Shown: positions 8,087-20,317, numbered from the stretch's first letter. The stretch: 64,000 bases of DNA from Massilia sp. PAMC28688 (GCF_019443445.1 NZ_CP080378.1:4836001-4900000); one strand, 5' to 3'. Numbers and translations: made by a program. Notes: generated by a model not told the origin, from the letters alone.

Positions 8087-9220
8087 TTACAAGGCCAGGC
8101 GCGGCAGATCGATCCGGAAAATGCAGCCGACGTTGGGCAGGTTTTCAACCGTGAGGCGGCCGTTGTCGGCTGCAATGCTCTGGCGGGCGATCGACAGGCC
8201 AAGGCCCAGCCCGGTCTTGTCGTCGCCGCGCTGGCTAAACGGGGAAAACATCTTTTCCGCGTCGCCGATCCCCAGCCCACCGCATTGGTCCCGCACTTCA
8301 ATATACACGCGCTCGCCACCATCATTGGCCGCCAGGGTCACCCGGGAACCGGCGCGGGTGAACTTGAAGGCATTGTTGAGCAGATTGGCCAGGGCCGCGA
8401 GCAGCAGGTCGCGATTGCCCTGGATGGCCAGGGTGGCATCCACGGGGGCCACTCTAAAATCGATTCCCCGCTCGGTAGCGTCAAGCTGAGCCGCACCGCT
8501 TGCCTCTTCGATAAACTGCGCCAGCGAAAAGATCTCTGCCGCACCCTTGCCGGCACCGCTGGCCCGCACCTCGTCGAGCGATTCGGCAATCAGGCGCTGC
8601 ATGGCGGTGTGGCTGCGTTTGAGAATGGCTCCGGTGGCGCCCTTGATCGGTAAGGTGCCAGCTTCCATGGCGGCAACAGCAAGCATCGCCACGCTGAGCG
8701 AATTGCGCAGCTCATGCATCAGGAAGCCCAGCTTTTCGTTGACATCGGCTGACTGCACCAGGGCAATGGTGGCATCACGCTGGAAGGTGAATTCCGTGAC
8801 GGCGTCGGCAATCGCGTTGTCCAGGCAGCGGTTCAGGGTGCGAAATTCGTCCACTGAAAAAGGCGCGTCGCGCTCCACGGCCAGATCGGTGATGGCCTGG
8901 CACAGGTCCCCATAGTCGTGCACCACCTGGTCGACCGTATAACCAAGGCTCAGCAGTGCATTGCCGTGGGCCACTGCGCTCACGCCCATCTCGGACGACG
9001 CGGCCGCGTCGCCGCCACCGGACGCGCCGGAAATGACCAGGCCCGCCCCCGCACCGTTTTCCTGCTCGGCTTTCAAAGTTTTGATGAGTTGACTGAGAAA
9101 CATCGGAATGCCGTTGCGCAGCTGCAGTTCCGTCGCCCTGCGGTGGGGCCGCTGGGCCACCTTCGCGGCGCAGCGATCGACAAGCTCGTCCACATTATTG
9201 TCTAGGAATTGGTATAGCAT
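8087..9220 (-). CDS. Soluble sensor histidine kinase
   Basis: This 377-residue protein has no transmembrane helix. The N-terminal helical region (about residues 5-130) resembles RsbRD/sporulation-kinase sensor helices (MLYQFLDNNVDELVDRC and YTVDQVVHDYGDLCQAI). The H-box follows with H169 in MHELRNSL. The HATPase domain has an N-box (NLLNNAFKF), a G1 box (DQCGGLG) and a G2 box (GLGLGLSIA). The kinase is therefore complete and cytoplasmic. No response regulator is next to it. It converges on the hydrolase gene with only 24 bases between the stops. The 162-bp gap upstream (9221-9382) holds nothing recognisable beyond possible promoter DNA. Confidence 0.9.
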   Translation of the reverse strand: MLYQFLDNNVDELVDRCAAKVAQRPHRRATELQLRNGIPMFLSQLIKTLKAEQENGAGAGLVISGASGGGDAAASSEMGVSAVAHGNALLSLGYTVDQVVHDYGDLCQAITDLAVERDAPFSVDEFRTLNRCLDNAIADAVTEFTFQRDATIALVQSADVNEKLGFLMHELRNSLSVAMLAVAAMEAGTLPIKGATGAILKRSHTAMQRLIAESLDEVRASGAGKGAAEIFSLAQFIEEASGAAQLDATERGIDFRVAPVDATLAIQGNRDLLLAALANLLNNAFKFTRAGSRVTLAANDGGERVYIEVRDQCGGLGIGDAEKMFSPFSQRGDDKTGLGLGLSIARQSIAADNGRLTVENLPNVGCIFRIDLPRLAL

Positions 9221-9382
9221 TCGGGTGACTCCTGCTCGGTCTGCGCAAATGGCGTACCACCATACTTTGTGGGCGATTAAGCAGACATACTACTCCGTAA
9301 CGCGTAATGACAGTCAAGACGCGTGTGCGCTGTCCCGCCTCGGCCATCGACCAGCCAGGCCAGGCGCGCCTGACAGGTCGGG

Positions 9383-11431
<2,049 letters not shown>

Positions 11432-11432
<1 letters not shown>

Positions 11433-11827
11433 TGGACTCGCCAAAATTCTTCCATATGGGTGCCATCATCAGCCTGGTCACCCTGATCGGCTGGCTGGTG
11501 GCATGGGAAATGGTGGTGGCGCCCTATTCCCCGGGTGGCTCGTGGCTGGCGCTCAAGGCGCTGCCGCTGCTCATTCCCCTGGGCGGGGTGATCAAGCGCG
11601 ATATCTACACGCTCCAGTGGTCGTCCATGGTCATCCTGATTTATTTCACGGAAGGCGTGGTGCGCGCCTGGAGCGCCACCCGTCCGCTGTCGCAATTCAT
11701 GGCCTGGGGCGAAATCATCCTGGTGCTGGTGTACTTTACCTGCGCGCTGCTGTTCTTGCGGCCTTATAAAAAGGCAGCCAAGCGCATTGCCAAGGAGTTG
11801 CTGGAAAAGGTCAATTCCACCAGATGA
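11432..11827 (+). CDS. DUF2069 membrane protein
   Basis: This 131-residue protein has four transmembrane helices (about residues 8-28, 38-56, 65-80 and 91-110) and the DUF2069 signature LPLLIPLGGVIKRDIYTLQWSSMVILIYFTEGVVRAWS. DUF2069 proteins have no assigned function. They are often found next to wrbA in Burkholderiales, as here, where the ATG overlaps the wrbA stop by one base. This points to a shared transcript and perhaps a membrane redox role, which remains inference. Confidence 0.85.
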
Positions 11828-13233
11828 CGGCGTTTCTCGCGCGCTGCCGCGCCATTGCCGGCAGTGCCCACGTGCTCACGGCCGAGGCCGATAAGGCGCC
11901 CTTCCTCACCGACTGGCGCGGCCGTTTTACCGGCAAGGCGGTGGCCGTGCTGCGTCCCGGCAGCACAGGCGAAGTGGCGCAGCTGGTCGCCGCCTGCGCC
12001 GAGCATGGCGTACCCATCGTGCCGCAGGGTGGCAACACCGGGCTGGTGCTGGGCGGGGTGCCGGACGGGGCCGGCAATGCGGTGGTCCTGTCGCTGGTGC
12101 GCATGCACAGCGTGCGCCAGGTCGACCCGGTCAACCATACCATCACCGCCGACGCCGGCTGCCTGCTCCAGCAGGTCCAGCAGGCAGCCACTGAGGCCGG
12201 CTGCCTGTTTCCCCTGTCGCTCGCCTCCGAGGGCAGCTGTACCGTGGGCGGCAACCTGTCCACCAATGCCGGTGGCACTGCGGTGCTACGCTACGGCAAT
12301 ACCCGGGACCTGTGCCTGGGGCTGGAAGTAGTCACGCCCCAGGGGCAGATCTGGGATGGGCTGCGCGGCCTGCGCAAGGATAATACGGGCTACGATCTGC
12401 GTGACCTGTTCATTGGCGCCGAAGGGACGCTGGGCATCATCACCGGGGCCGTCATGAAGCTGTATCCGCAGCCGGCGGCCTGCCTCACTGCACTGGTGGC
12501 CATGAATTCGGCGCGCGCCGCGCTCGACCTGCTGACCCTGATGCAGGACCAGTGCGGCGCCGGCCTGACGGGGTTCGAGCTCATGTCCGATCTGGCGCTC
12601 GAACTGGTGGCCACCCATTTTCCTGCGCTGCCCAGGCCATTTTCCGTGCGCCACGCCCAGTACGCCCTCATCGAACTGTCCAGCAGTCAATCGCAAGACC
12701 ACGCCGAGACCCTGCTCGAACGCGCCATTGCAGCGGCACTCGAGCAAGACATTGCCGACGACGCCGTGGTGGCGACCTCGCTCGCGCAGTCGCGTGCCCT
12801 GTGGCAAGTGCGCGAACACATATCCATGGCGCAAGCGGCCGCGGGCAAGAACATCAAGCATGACGTATCGCTGCCCATCTCCCGCATTGCCGACTTTATC
12901 GCCCATACCGACGCGCTGCTGGACGCGGCCTATCCCGGCTGCCAGGTGGTGTGCTTCGGCCACCTGGGCGATGGCAATCTGCACTACAACATCGCCCCGC
13001 CCCACGGGACGCACCACGATGCCTTCCTTGCCGAACAGGAAGCGGTCAACCGTATCGTGCACGACAGTGTGCATGCCCATGCGGGTTCGATTTCTGCGGA
13101 ACACGGAATTGGCGCCTTGAAACGCGATGAACTGGTACGCTACAAGTCAGATGTCGAATTGAACATGATGCGTGCCATTAAGAAGGCACTCGACCCGCTG
13201 GGCATCATGAACCCCGGTAAAGTCCTGACTTGA
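11824..13233 (+). CDS. FAD-binding 2-hydroxyacid dehydrogenase (GlcD-like)
   Basis: This 469-residue flavoprotein has an N-terminal FAD_binding_4 (PCMH-type) domain with VPQGGNTGLVLGGVPDG and GSCTVGGNLSTNAGG, and a C-terminal FAD-oxidase domain. The latter carries HLGDGNLHYNI and SAEHGIGALKRDEL, where the His residues are expected to bind substrate and metal. This pattern fits D-2-hydroxyglutarate dehydrogenase, D-lactate dehydrogenase or GlcD. The exact substrate cannot be decided. The gene overlaps the DUF2069 gene by four bases (ATGA). No glcE or glcF genes are present, which argues against a glycolate oxidase complex. Confidence 0.88.
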   Translation: MTAFLARCRAIAGSAHVLTAEADKAPFLTDWRGRFTGKAVAVLRPGSTGEVAQLVAACAEHGVPIVPQGGNTGLVLGGVPDGAGNAVVLSLVRMHSVRQVDPVNHTITADAGCLLQQVQQAATEAGCLFPLSLASEGSCTVGGNLSTNAGGTAVLRYGNTRDLCLGLEVVTPQGQIWDGLRGLRKDNTGYDLRDLFIGAEGTLGIITGAVMKLYPQPAACLTALVAMNSARAALDLLTLMQDQCGAGLTGFELMSDLALELVATHFPALPRPFSVRHAQYALIELSSSQSQDHAETLLERAIAAALEQDIADDAVVATSLAQSRALWQVREHISMAQAAAGKNIKHDVSLPISRIADFIAHTDALLDAAYPGCQVVCFGHLGDGNLHYNIAPPHGTHHDAFLAEQEAVNRIVHDSVHAHAGSISAEHGIGALKRDELVRYKSDVELNMMRAIKKALDPLGIMNPGKVLT

Positions 13234-13244
13234 GGAGTGTAATC

Positions 13245-13721
13245 ATGCAACGCGCAACGTCCCTGCTGTTTCCCCTCGTTCTGCTGCTCGCTGCCCAGGG
13301 CGCACACGCGTCCGGGCAAACCCTCTACAAGTGCCGCATTGACGGCAAACTGACCTATTCCGGCTCGCCCTGCAAGGGCGCGCCCAGTACGGAGATTGCC
13401 GTGCCGGAAGCGCCGCCCACGCCGGACGACCTCGATCAAAAGCTCAAGCGCCAGCAGACCGAGTCTGCCCGGCTGCAAAAGGAACGCGAAGCGCGCGAAG
13501 CCATTGAGCAGCGCCAGGAACTGTCGGAGGCACGCATCGCCGAAATGCGGCGCCAGCGCTGCGCCACCCAGCTTGACAGTGCCACCACCCCGTCGGACGT
13601 CGCCGTCGACGCCGCGAAGCAAAAGCTCGAAGACAAAGTGGCCCGCTCGGCCGATGAAGAAAAGGCAAGGGTACGGCGCCAGGCTGAGCGCACCATCGGC
13701 AGCCTGACGGAGGAATGCTAG
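13245..13721 (+). CDS. DUF4124 secreted protein
   Basis: This 158-residue protein has a signal peptide (residues 1-23, cleavage near AHA-SG) and a short DUF4124 domain (QTLYKCRIDGKLTYSGSPCKG) with two cysteines that likely form a disulfide. A charged helical region (about 65-150) and a second Cys pair complete it. DUF4124 proteins are common, functionally unknown periplasmic proteins of betaproteobacteria. The start ATG at 13245 has GAGGAG at a good distance. It overlaps the permease gene by 7 bases. Confidence 0.85.
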   Translation: MQRATSLLFPLVLLLAAQGAHASGQTLYKCRIDGKLTYSGSPCKGAPSTEIAVPEAPPTPDDLDQKLKRQQTESARLQKEREAREAIEQRQELSEARIAEMRRQRCATQLDSATTPSDVAVDAAKQKLEDKVARSADEEKARVRRQAERTIGSLTEEC

Positions 13722-16264
13722 GCTTGAATTTACTGTCCCGCTGGCTCTTGCTGGGCGAGTGGCGCGCGCATCCGGTGCGCGCACTGCTGGCCATTGCCGC
13801 CATTGCCGTCGGCGTGGCCATGGGATTTGCCATACACCTCATCAACGCTGCTGCCTTTAACGAGTTTGCCGCCGCCACCAAGAGCCTGTCCGGTCAGGCC
13901 GACGTGCAGCTGCTGGGGCGCGAAGAGTTTTTTGACGAGTCCATCTTCCCGCGCCTGGCCGCGCATCCTGCCATCGCGGTAGCCTCGCCCGTGCTGCGGG
14001 TCAAGGCGGGCATCCCCGGCAAGCCAGGTGGCCTCGATATCGTCGGCATCGACGCCTTCCGGGCCGGCTTTGTCACGCCCGGCCTGATTGGCGCCGGCAG
14101 CGGCGAGCAGGTATTCGACATCCTGGCTGACGACGCCATCTTCCTGTCACCGGCCGCCGCCAGCTGGCTGCAGCGCATTGACGGCGGCGACCTGCTGCTG
14201 CGTTCCGGTACCCGCGACTTCACGCTGCGCGTGGCCGGCGGCATGCCCCAGGCGCGCCCGGGCCAGCGCATCGCCATGATGGACATTGGGGCGGCCCAGT
14301 GGCGCTTCGACAAGGTCGGCGTCCTCTCGCGCATTGACCTGAAACTGCGGCCCGGCATCAACCGCGACCAGTTCCAGCGGACGCTCTCACAGGAGCTTGA
14401 GCGCGACTTTCCCGGCCGCTTCCTGGTCGAGCAGCCTGACGACGCAGATCGCGAAAGCCGCCAGTCCGGCATGACGCGCGCCTACCGCGTCAACCTCACA
14501 GTGCTGGCGCTGGTGGCCCTGTTTACGGGCGCCTTCCTCGTGTTTTCCACCCAGGCCCTGTCGGTCATGCGCCGCCGCAGCCAGTTTGCGCTGCTGCGGG
14601 TATTGGGCGTGGAGCGCCGCCAGCTGCTGCGCCAGGTGCTGCTGGAAGGGGCCAGCCTGGGCGTGCTGGGCGCAGCGCTGGGGATCGGGGCCGGCTATGC
14701 GTTCGCCGCCACTGCCCTGCATTACTTTGGCGGCGACCTTGGCGCCGGCTTTTTTGCCGGGGTGCGGCCGAGCGTCGACTTCCCGCCCGTGGCCGCGGCC
14801 GTGTTCTTTGCCCTTGGCCTGGCCGTGGCCATCCTCGGTTGCATGACACCGGCGCTGGAAGCGGCGCGCGCGGCGCCGGCCGTGGCCCTCAAATCGGGCA
14901 ATGACGAAGCAGCGCTGTCGCGCCTTGCCCGGGTGTGGCCCTCGCTGCTGTGCTTTGCGCTCGCCGCCCTGCTGGCGCTGGCGCCTCCCATTTTTGAGTT
15001 GCCGCTGGCCGGATACGCCGCCATTGCGCTACTGCTGGTGGGCGGCATCGGCATGATGCCGCGCCTGGCTTCAAGCGCGTTTTCCATCCTGAACCGCCTG
15101 TCGATGGCACGCCCGCGCCAGCATCCGGTGCTCGCGCTCACGCTGGCGCGGCTGGCCAATGCATCCGGCCAGGCCGGCATCGCGCTGGGCGGCGTGCTGG
15201 CAAGTTTCAGCCTGATGGTCGCCATGGCCATCATGGTGTCGAGCTTTCGGGTTTCGCTTGACGACTGGCTCACACGCCTGCTGCCGGCAGACCTGTACGT
15301 GCGGGTGCAAAACAGCGGCACGGCCGGCGGCCTCGATGCGAGCCAGCAAGCCGCCCTGCGCGCGCTGCCCGGTGTGGAACGGATCGACTTTATCCGTGCG
15401 CGCGGCGTGTCGCTGGACCCGGCGCGGCCCAACGTGATGCTGCTGGCGCGCCGGATCGATGCGGCCGACCCGGGCGCGACCCTGGTGCTGCAGGGCGACG
15501 GCGCGCCGATACCGGCCGGCGTGCGCCCGGTGTGGGTGTCAGAAGCGATGCTGGACCTGTACCCTGTGCGCGTGGGCGGCACCCTGCGCCTGCCGCTTGA
15601 CGGCGTGCTGCACAGCTTTTTTGTGGCCGGCGCGGTGCGCGACTACGTGAGCCAGGCCGGTTCCGTCTACATGCCGCTGGAGCACTACCGCAATCTGAGC
15701 GGCGACACGGTCGTCAACGACGTGGCGGTGTGGGCGCGCGGCGACGCCGGCGCCACGGCGCTGGACGCGGCCATGCGCGCCCTGCCCTTTGGCGGCGCGC
15801 TCGAGTTTGCGCGGCCGGGCGAAATTCGCAGCATGAGCATGCAGGTGTTCGATCGCAGCTTTGCCGTTACCTACCTGCTCGAAGCCATCGCCATTGCGAT
15901 CGGCATGGCCGGGGTGGCGGCGACGTTTTCGGCCCAGACGCTGGCGCGCGCGCGCGAATTCGGCATGCTGCGCCATGTCGGGGTCACGCGCGGGCAAATC
16001 CTGCGCATCCTGGCGCTGGAGGGTGGCGCCCTGTCGGCGCTGGGCGTGGTCTGCGGGTTCGGGCTGGGTCTCTTGATCAGCCTGATCCTCGTGTTCATCG
16101 TCAACCCGCAGTCGTTCCACTGGTCGATGCAGCTGCATGTGCCATGGACGCTGCTTGCCATCGTCGCCGGCGCGCTGCTGGCAGCATCCGTGGTCACGGC
16201 CATCGTGTCGGGCCGCCATGCCTTGTCCGGCGGCCCCATTCGCGCAGTCAGGGAGGACTGGTAA
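13715..16264 (+). CDS. ABC transporter permease, large FtsX/MacB type
   Basis: This 849-residue protein has two FtsX permease repeats. An N-terminal helix (residues 21-45) and a periplasmic domain are followed by helices near 255-275, 300-330 and 355-380. A middle helix pair (about 405-450) and a second periplasmic domain lead to a final set of helices near 720-745, 770-800 and 815-840. The typical motif LALVALFTGAFLVFSTQALSVMRRRSQFALLRVLG is present, as is its second copy (AREFGMLRHVGVTRGQILRILALEGG). Proteins of this kind work with a LolD/MacB-type ATPase to move lipoproteins or other envelope molecules. The usual ATPase gene is absent here. The following gene encodes an AttH-like protein, the common partner in related loci. 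GGAGG precedes the ATG. Confidence 0.88.
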   Translation: MLGLNLLSRWLLLGEWRAHPVRALLAIAAIAVGVAMGFAIHLINAAAFNEFAAATKSLSGQADVQLLGREEFFDESIFPRLAAHPAIAVASPVLRVKAGIPGKPGGLDIVGIDAFRAGFVTPGLIGAGSGEQVFDILADDAIFLSPAAASWLQRIDGGDLLLRSGTRDFTLRVAGGMPQARPGQRIAMMDIGAAQWRFDKVGVLSRIDLKLRPGINRDQFQRTLSQELERDFPGRFLVEQPDDADRESRQSGMTRAYRVNLTVLALVALFTGAFLVFSTQALSVMRRRSQFALLRVLGVERRQLLRQVLLEGASLGVLGAALGIGAGYAFAATALHYFGGDLGAGFFAGVRPSVDFPPVAAAVFFALGLAVAILGCMTPALEAARAAPAVALKSGNDEAALSRLARVWPSLLCFALAALLALAPPIFELPLAGYAAIALLLVGGIGMMPRLASSAFSILNRLSMARPRQHPVLALTLARLANASGQAGIALGGVLASFSLMVAMAIMVSSFRVSLDDWLTRLLPADLYVRVQNSGTAGGLDASQQAALRALPGVERIDFIRARGVSLDPARPNVMLLARRIDAADPGATLVLQGDGAPIPAGVRPVWVSEAMLDLYPVRVGGTLRLPLDGVLHSFFVAGAVRDYVSQAGSVYMPLEHYRNLSGDTVVNDVAVWARGDAGATALDAAMRALPFGGALEFARPGEIRSMSMQVFDRSFAVTYLLEAIAIAIGMAGVAATFSAQTLARAREFGMLRHVGVTRGQILRILALEGGALSALGVVCGFGLGLLISLILVFIVNPQSFHWSMQLHVPWTLLAIVAGALLAASVVTAIVSGRHALSGGPIRAVREDW

Positions 16265-17340
16265 TGCGCTTTCTCACAGCTCTTCTGCTGGCCCTGCTGA
16301 TGGTGGCCCAGGCCTGCCGTGCGGCCGCCCCGGCATTCGCGCCGGTCACGCCCGGGCGCACGCTCACCTTCCCGGCCGACTACGGCGCCCATCCGGAATA
16401 CAAGACCGAGTGGTGGTACGTGACCGGCTGGCTCAAGACGGCAGACGGCAAGCCGCTCGGGTTTCAGGTCACCTTCTTTCGCAGCGCCACCGGCCAGGGC
16501 AAGGACAATCCGAGCGCCTTTGCGCCGCGCCAGCTCATCATCGGCCACGCGGCCCTGTCCGACCCGGCCGCCGGCAAGCTGGCGCACGACCAGCGCTCGG
16601 CGCGCGAAGGCTTTGGCCTGGCCTATGCCAAAACCGGCACCACCGACGTCAAGCTGGACGACTGGCGCATGGTGCGCGAGGCCGATGGCCGCTACCGGGT
16701 CAGCATCAAGTCGCCACACCTGAACCTGGCGCTCACCTTGACGCCGGGCCAGCCGATGCTGCTCCAGGGCCAGCAAGGCTATTCGCGCAAGGGAAAGGAC
16801 GCGTCGCACGCAAGCTACTATTACAGCGAGCCGCACCTGCAGGTAAGCGGCAGCGCGGCCGGCGGCAATGGCCGGATGCAGGCCGTCACGGGCCACGCCT
16901 GGCTCGATCACGAGTGGTCCAGCCAGGCGCTGGACCCGGATGCGGCAGGCTGGGACTGGGTGGGTGCCAACCTTGCCGACGGCTCGGCGCTGATGGCTTT
17001 TCAGATCAGAGGCAAGCAAGGTGGTAAACTATGGGCGCACGCGACTTTGCGCGACGCCGGCGGCAAGGTGACCCAGTATTCACCCGACCAGGTCAGTTTT
17101 ACGCCGCAAGCGCACTGGAAGTCCCCGCGTACCGGCACAATCTATCCCGTGGCGACCACGATCGCCACCGGCGGCACGCGCTGGCAGATCACACCCTTGC
17201 AGCAGGACCAGGAGCTCGATTCGCGCCGCTCGACTGGCGCCATCTACTGGGAAGGCGCGGTGACGGTCAAGCGTGACGGAATACCCGCCGGCCACGGCTA
17301 CCTGGAACTGGTGGGTTATGGCCGGCCAATGACACTTTAA
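16264..17340 (+). CDS. AttH/carotenoid 1,2-hydratase-like lipocalin protein
   Basis: This 358-residue protein has a signal peptide (residues 1-20) and two lipocalin-like halves (CrtC N-lipocalin and lipocalin_9 domains). Diagnostic motifs are YKTEWWYVTGWL near residue 42 and TGHAWLDHEWSSQ near 210. No other carotenoid gene is present, so true CrtC hydratase activity is unlikely. Homologues next to FtsX-type permeases are annotated AttH or predicted secreted hydrolase. The ATG overlaps the permease TAA, so the two are translationally coupled and likely act together at the envelope. Confidence 0.85.
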   Translation: MRFLTALLLALLMVAQACRAAAPAFAPVTPGRTLTFPADYGAHPEYKTEWWYVTGWLKTADGKPLGFQVTFFRSATGQGKDNPSAFAPRQLIIGHAALSDPAAGKLAHDQRSAREGFGLAYAKTGTTDVKLDDWRMVREADGRYRVSIKSPHLNLALTLTPGQPMLLQGQQGYSRKGKDASHASYYYSEPHLQVSGSAAGGNGRMQAVTGHAWLDHEWSSQALDPDAAGWDWVGANLADGSALMAFQIRGKQGGKLWAHATLRDAGGKVTQYSPDQVSFTPQAHWKSPRTGTIYPVATTIATGGTRWQITPLQQDQELDSRRSTGAIYWEGAVTVKRDGIPAGHGYLELVGYGRPMTL

Positions 17341-17369
17341 AAATAATAGCAGCAGACTGTATTGACACG

Positions 17370-19190
17370 ATGACCAAGAGCTCCACCAGCAGTAACCAGT
17401 CCGACGCCAGCCGCAAGGGAAGCCTGTCCGCCTTCAAGGGCTTGTTTCCGTTCCTGCGTCCCTATCGCCGCCAGTTTATCCTTGCCGGCCTGGCGCTCGT
17501 GGTGGCTGCCGCCGCCACCCTGGCCATTCCCGCCGCGTTCAAGCAGATGATCGACCTCGGTTTCGGCACGCAGGCAGGGGCCCAGAGCGTCAAGCATGTG
17601 AACCTGGTGTTTTTGGCCCTGTTCGCGGTGGCCACGGTACTGGCACTGGCCACGGCCGCACGCTTCTTTGTCGTTTCCTGGCTCGGCGAGCGCGTCACCG
17701 CGGACATCCGCGCCGCGGTCTACCGCCACGTGGTCGACCAGAGTCCCGAGTTTTTTGAAACCACGCAGACTGGCGAAGTCCTGTCACGCATCACCACCGA
17801 CACCACCCTGATCCAGGCCGTGGTTGGCACCAGTATCTCGGTCGCGCTGCGCAACATGCTGCTGTTCCTGGGCGGCCTGGTCATGCTGTTTGTCACCAGC
17901 GTCAAGCTCTCGTCCATCATCCTGGTGCTGCTGGTGCTGGTGATTGTGCCGATCATCGCCTTTGGGCGCCGCGTGCGCACCCTCTCGCGTGACTCGCAGG
18001 ACCGCATTGCCGACGCTTCTGCCATGGCCGGTGAAATCCTCAATGCCATGCCCACGGTGCAGGCTTTCACGCACGAAAAGATCGAATCGACCCGCTTTGC
18101 CGGCTCCGTGGAAAGCGCATTCAAGACCGCCATGCGGCGCATCCGCGCCCGCGCCTTGCTGACAATGCTGGCCATCGTGCTGGTGTTCGGCACCATCGTC
18201 TTTGTGCTGTGGCTCGGTGCCCACGCGGTGCTGGCCGGCGACATGACCGGCGGCGACCTGGGACAGTTCATCCTGTACGCCGCCATCGTGGCCGGTTCCA
18301 TCGGCGCCCTGTCCGAAGTGATGGGCGAGGCGCAGCGCGCCGCCGGCGCCACCGAACGCCTGCTGGAACTGCTGGCGGTGAAGTCGCCCATCCAGAATCC
18401 GGGCAGGCCTGTGGCACTGCCGGCCCGCAAGGCTACCGGCGCCGCGCTGGAACTGTCGGACGTGACGTTCTCCTACCCGTCGCGTCCTGAGGCGCCCGCA
18501 CTGCAGCATCTGTCGCTGTCCATCAGGCCCGGCGAAACCGTGGCCGTGGTGGGGCCCTCAGGTGCCGGCAAGACCACCCTGTTCCAGCTGTTCCTGCGCT
18601 TTTACGACCCGCAAAGCGGCGAGATCAGGCTCGATGGCGTCGACATCAGGCAGCTCGATCTGCACACCCTGCGCGACGCGATCGGCATCGTGCCGCAGGA
18701 TACGGTGATCTTTTCCAACAACGCCATGGAAAATATCCGTTATGGCCGCGCAGGCGCCACCGATGCCGAAGTCATTGCTGCGGCAAAGATGGCGGCGGCC
18801 CACGAGTTCATCGAGCGCCTGCCGCAGGGCTACGAATCATTCCTGGGCGAGCGCGGGGTGCGCCTGTCCGGCGGCCAGCGTCAGCGCATTGCCATTGCGC
18901 GCGCGCTGCTCAAGAACCCGCCGCTGCTGCTGCTCGACGAAGCCACCAGCGCCCTGGATGCGGAATCGGAGCGCCTCGTGCAAAGCGCGCTGGAAGCTGC
19001 CATGGTCGGCCGCACCACGGTGATCATCGCCCACCGCCTGGCGACGGTACAGCGGGCCGATCGCATCGTGGTGCTTGAAGACGGCAAGATCGTGGAAACC
19101 GGCACCCACAATTCACTGGTCGCCCTGGGCGGCATCTATGCCAACCTGGCCGCGCTCCAGTTCCATAGCGTGCACGCCGCCCACGCATGA
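17370..19190 (+). CDS. MsbA-like ABC exporter (fused permease-ATPase)
   Basis: This 606-residue half transporter has an ABC_membrane domain with six helices (about residues 30-315) and a nucleotide-binding domain (about 350-590). Walker A is GPSGAGKTT near 394, the signature is LSGGQRQR, Walker B is LLLLDEATS, and the H-loop is in IIAHRLATV. It would work as a homodimer exporting lipids, drugs or peptides. The closest named group is MsbA/ATM1-like exporters of betaproteobacteria; the substrate is unknown. It overlaps the aldolase gene by four bases. Confidence 0.9.
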   Translation: MTKSSTSSNQSDASRKGSLSAFKGLFPFLRPYRRQFILAGLALVVAAAATLAIPAAFKQMIDLGFGTQAGAQSVKHVNLVFLALFAVATVLALATAARFFVVSWLGERVTADIRAAVYRHVVDQSPEFFETTQTGEVLSRITTDTTLIQAVVGTSISVALRNMLLFLGGLVMLFVTSVKLSSIILVLLVLVIVPIIAFGRRVRTLSRDSQDRIADASAMAGEILNAMPTVQAFTHEKIESTRFAGSVESAFKTAMRRIRARALLTMLAIVLVFGTIVFVLWLGAHAVLAGDMTGGDLGQFILYAAIVAGSIGALSEVMGEAQRAAGATERLLELLAVKSPIQNPGRPVALPARKATGAALELSDVTFSYPSRPEAPALQHLSLSIRPGETVAVVGPSGAGKTTLFQLFLRFYDPQSGEIRLDGVDIRQLDLHTLRDAIGIVPQDTVIFSNNAMENIRYGRAGATDAEVIAAAKMAAAHEFIERLPQGYESFLGERGVRLSGGQRQRIAIARALLKNPPLLLLDEATSALDAESERLVQSALEAAMVGRTTVIIAHRLATVQRADRIVVLEDGKIVETGTHNSLVALGGIYANLAALQFHSVHAAHA

Positions 19191-20317
19191 GCGAGGCCGA
19201 ACTCCTGCAGCGCTGCCACACGGTCCTTCCCGGCCACCGGCAGCGTTCACCGGCAGAGATGTTCGGCGCCATGGCCGCGTGGTGCGAAGTCAATCAGGTG
19301 GCCCATGACGTCTACGGCGACGGCGCGCTGATCGCTGCTTTTGAAGACAAGCTTGCGCGCCTGCTGGGGCAGGAAGCTGCCGTTTTCTGCATCACGGGCA
19401 CCATGGCGCAGGTGACCGCGCTGCGCCTGGGCTGCGAAGCGCGCGGCGCGCGCCTGGTGGCGCTGCATCCGACCTCGCACATCATCGTGCATGAAAGGTC
19501 GAACTATCAGATTTTCGGGCACTTCAACGCGCTGCAGGTGGGCGACCGGCACCGGCCCTGGTCGCGCGATGATCTCGCTGCCGTGCCGGACCGGCTGGGC
19601 GCGATCGCCATCGAGGTGCCGATGCGCGAAATCGGCGGCCAGAACCCGGCATGGGAAGAACTGGCCGCCATCAAGGCCCATGCGCAGGAACGCGGCGCCC
19701 ACCTGCACATTGACGGCGCGCGCCTGTGGGAATGCGCCGCCGCATTCGACAAGCCGGTGGCCGAGATCGTGGCCGGCGCCGATTCCGTCTACGTCTCGCT
19801 GTACAAGGGCATTGGGGGACTGGGCGGCGCCGTGCTGGCCGGCTCGCGCAGCTTTGTGGCACGCGCCGCCGAGTCCTTTCGGCGCCAGGGTGGCAATGTC
19901 ATTCACCGCTCGCCGTACATCGTGGCCGCTGCCATGCAGTTCGACGAGCGCCTGGCAGCCATGCCGGCGCTGTTTGCCCGCACCGTGTGGCTGTACGATG
20001 TCCTGCGCGACTATCCGCCGCTCATGGTCAATCCGGCCCGGCCGCAATCCAATATGCTGCATCTGCATTTACCGGTGAGCCGCGAGCGCGCCCTGGAGAT
20101 TCGCAACCAGATCGCAGCCGAGCATGGCGTGTGGCTGTTCGGGCGCGCATCGCACGCGGCCCTGCCCGACACCAGTGTGGTGGAAATCTACGTGGGCGAC
20201 AACCTGGCCGCCATGGCCGACGAAACGGTGCGCCACGCCCTGGCACTGCTGGTCCGGGGCTTCAGTTACAATCACGCCTTACCCAGACCGAGTTTGCACG
20301 ATGCGCCAATACCTTGA
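19187..20317 (+). CDS. Threonine aldolase family PLP enzyme
   Basis: This 376-residue protein belongs to the beta-eliminating lyase/threonine aldolase fold. It cleaves L-threonine or related beta-hydroxy amino acids to glycine and an aldehyde. The PLP-lysine lies in [15 protein letters not shown] near residue 206. [13 protein letters not shown] (about 174-186) supplies the aspartate that contacts the PLP ring nitrogen. [14 protein letters not shown] is the usual following segment. The frame continues 17 bases into thyA, an unusual but believable out-of-frame overlap. No start shift removes it because the overlap is at the 3' end. Confidence 0.87.
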   Translation: MSEAELLQRCHTVLPGHRQRSPAEMFGAMAAWCEVNQVAHDVYGDGALIAAFEDKLARLLGQEAAVFCITGTMAQVTALRLGCEARGARLVALHPTSHIIVHERSNYQIFGHFNALQVGDRHRPWSRDDLAAVPDRLGAIAIEVPMREIGGQNPAWEELAAIKAHAQERGAHLHIDGARLWECAAAFDKPVAEIVAGADSVYVSLYKGIGGLGGAVLAGSRSFVARAAESFRRQGGNVIHRSPYIVAAAMQFDERLAAMPALFARTVWLYDVLRDYPPLMVNPARPQSNMLHLHLPVSRERALEIRNQIAAEHGVWLFGRASHAALPDTSVVEIYVGDNLAAMADETVRHALALLVRGFSYNHALPRPSLHDAPIP

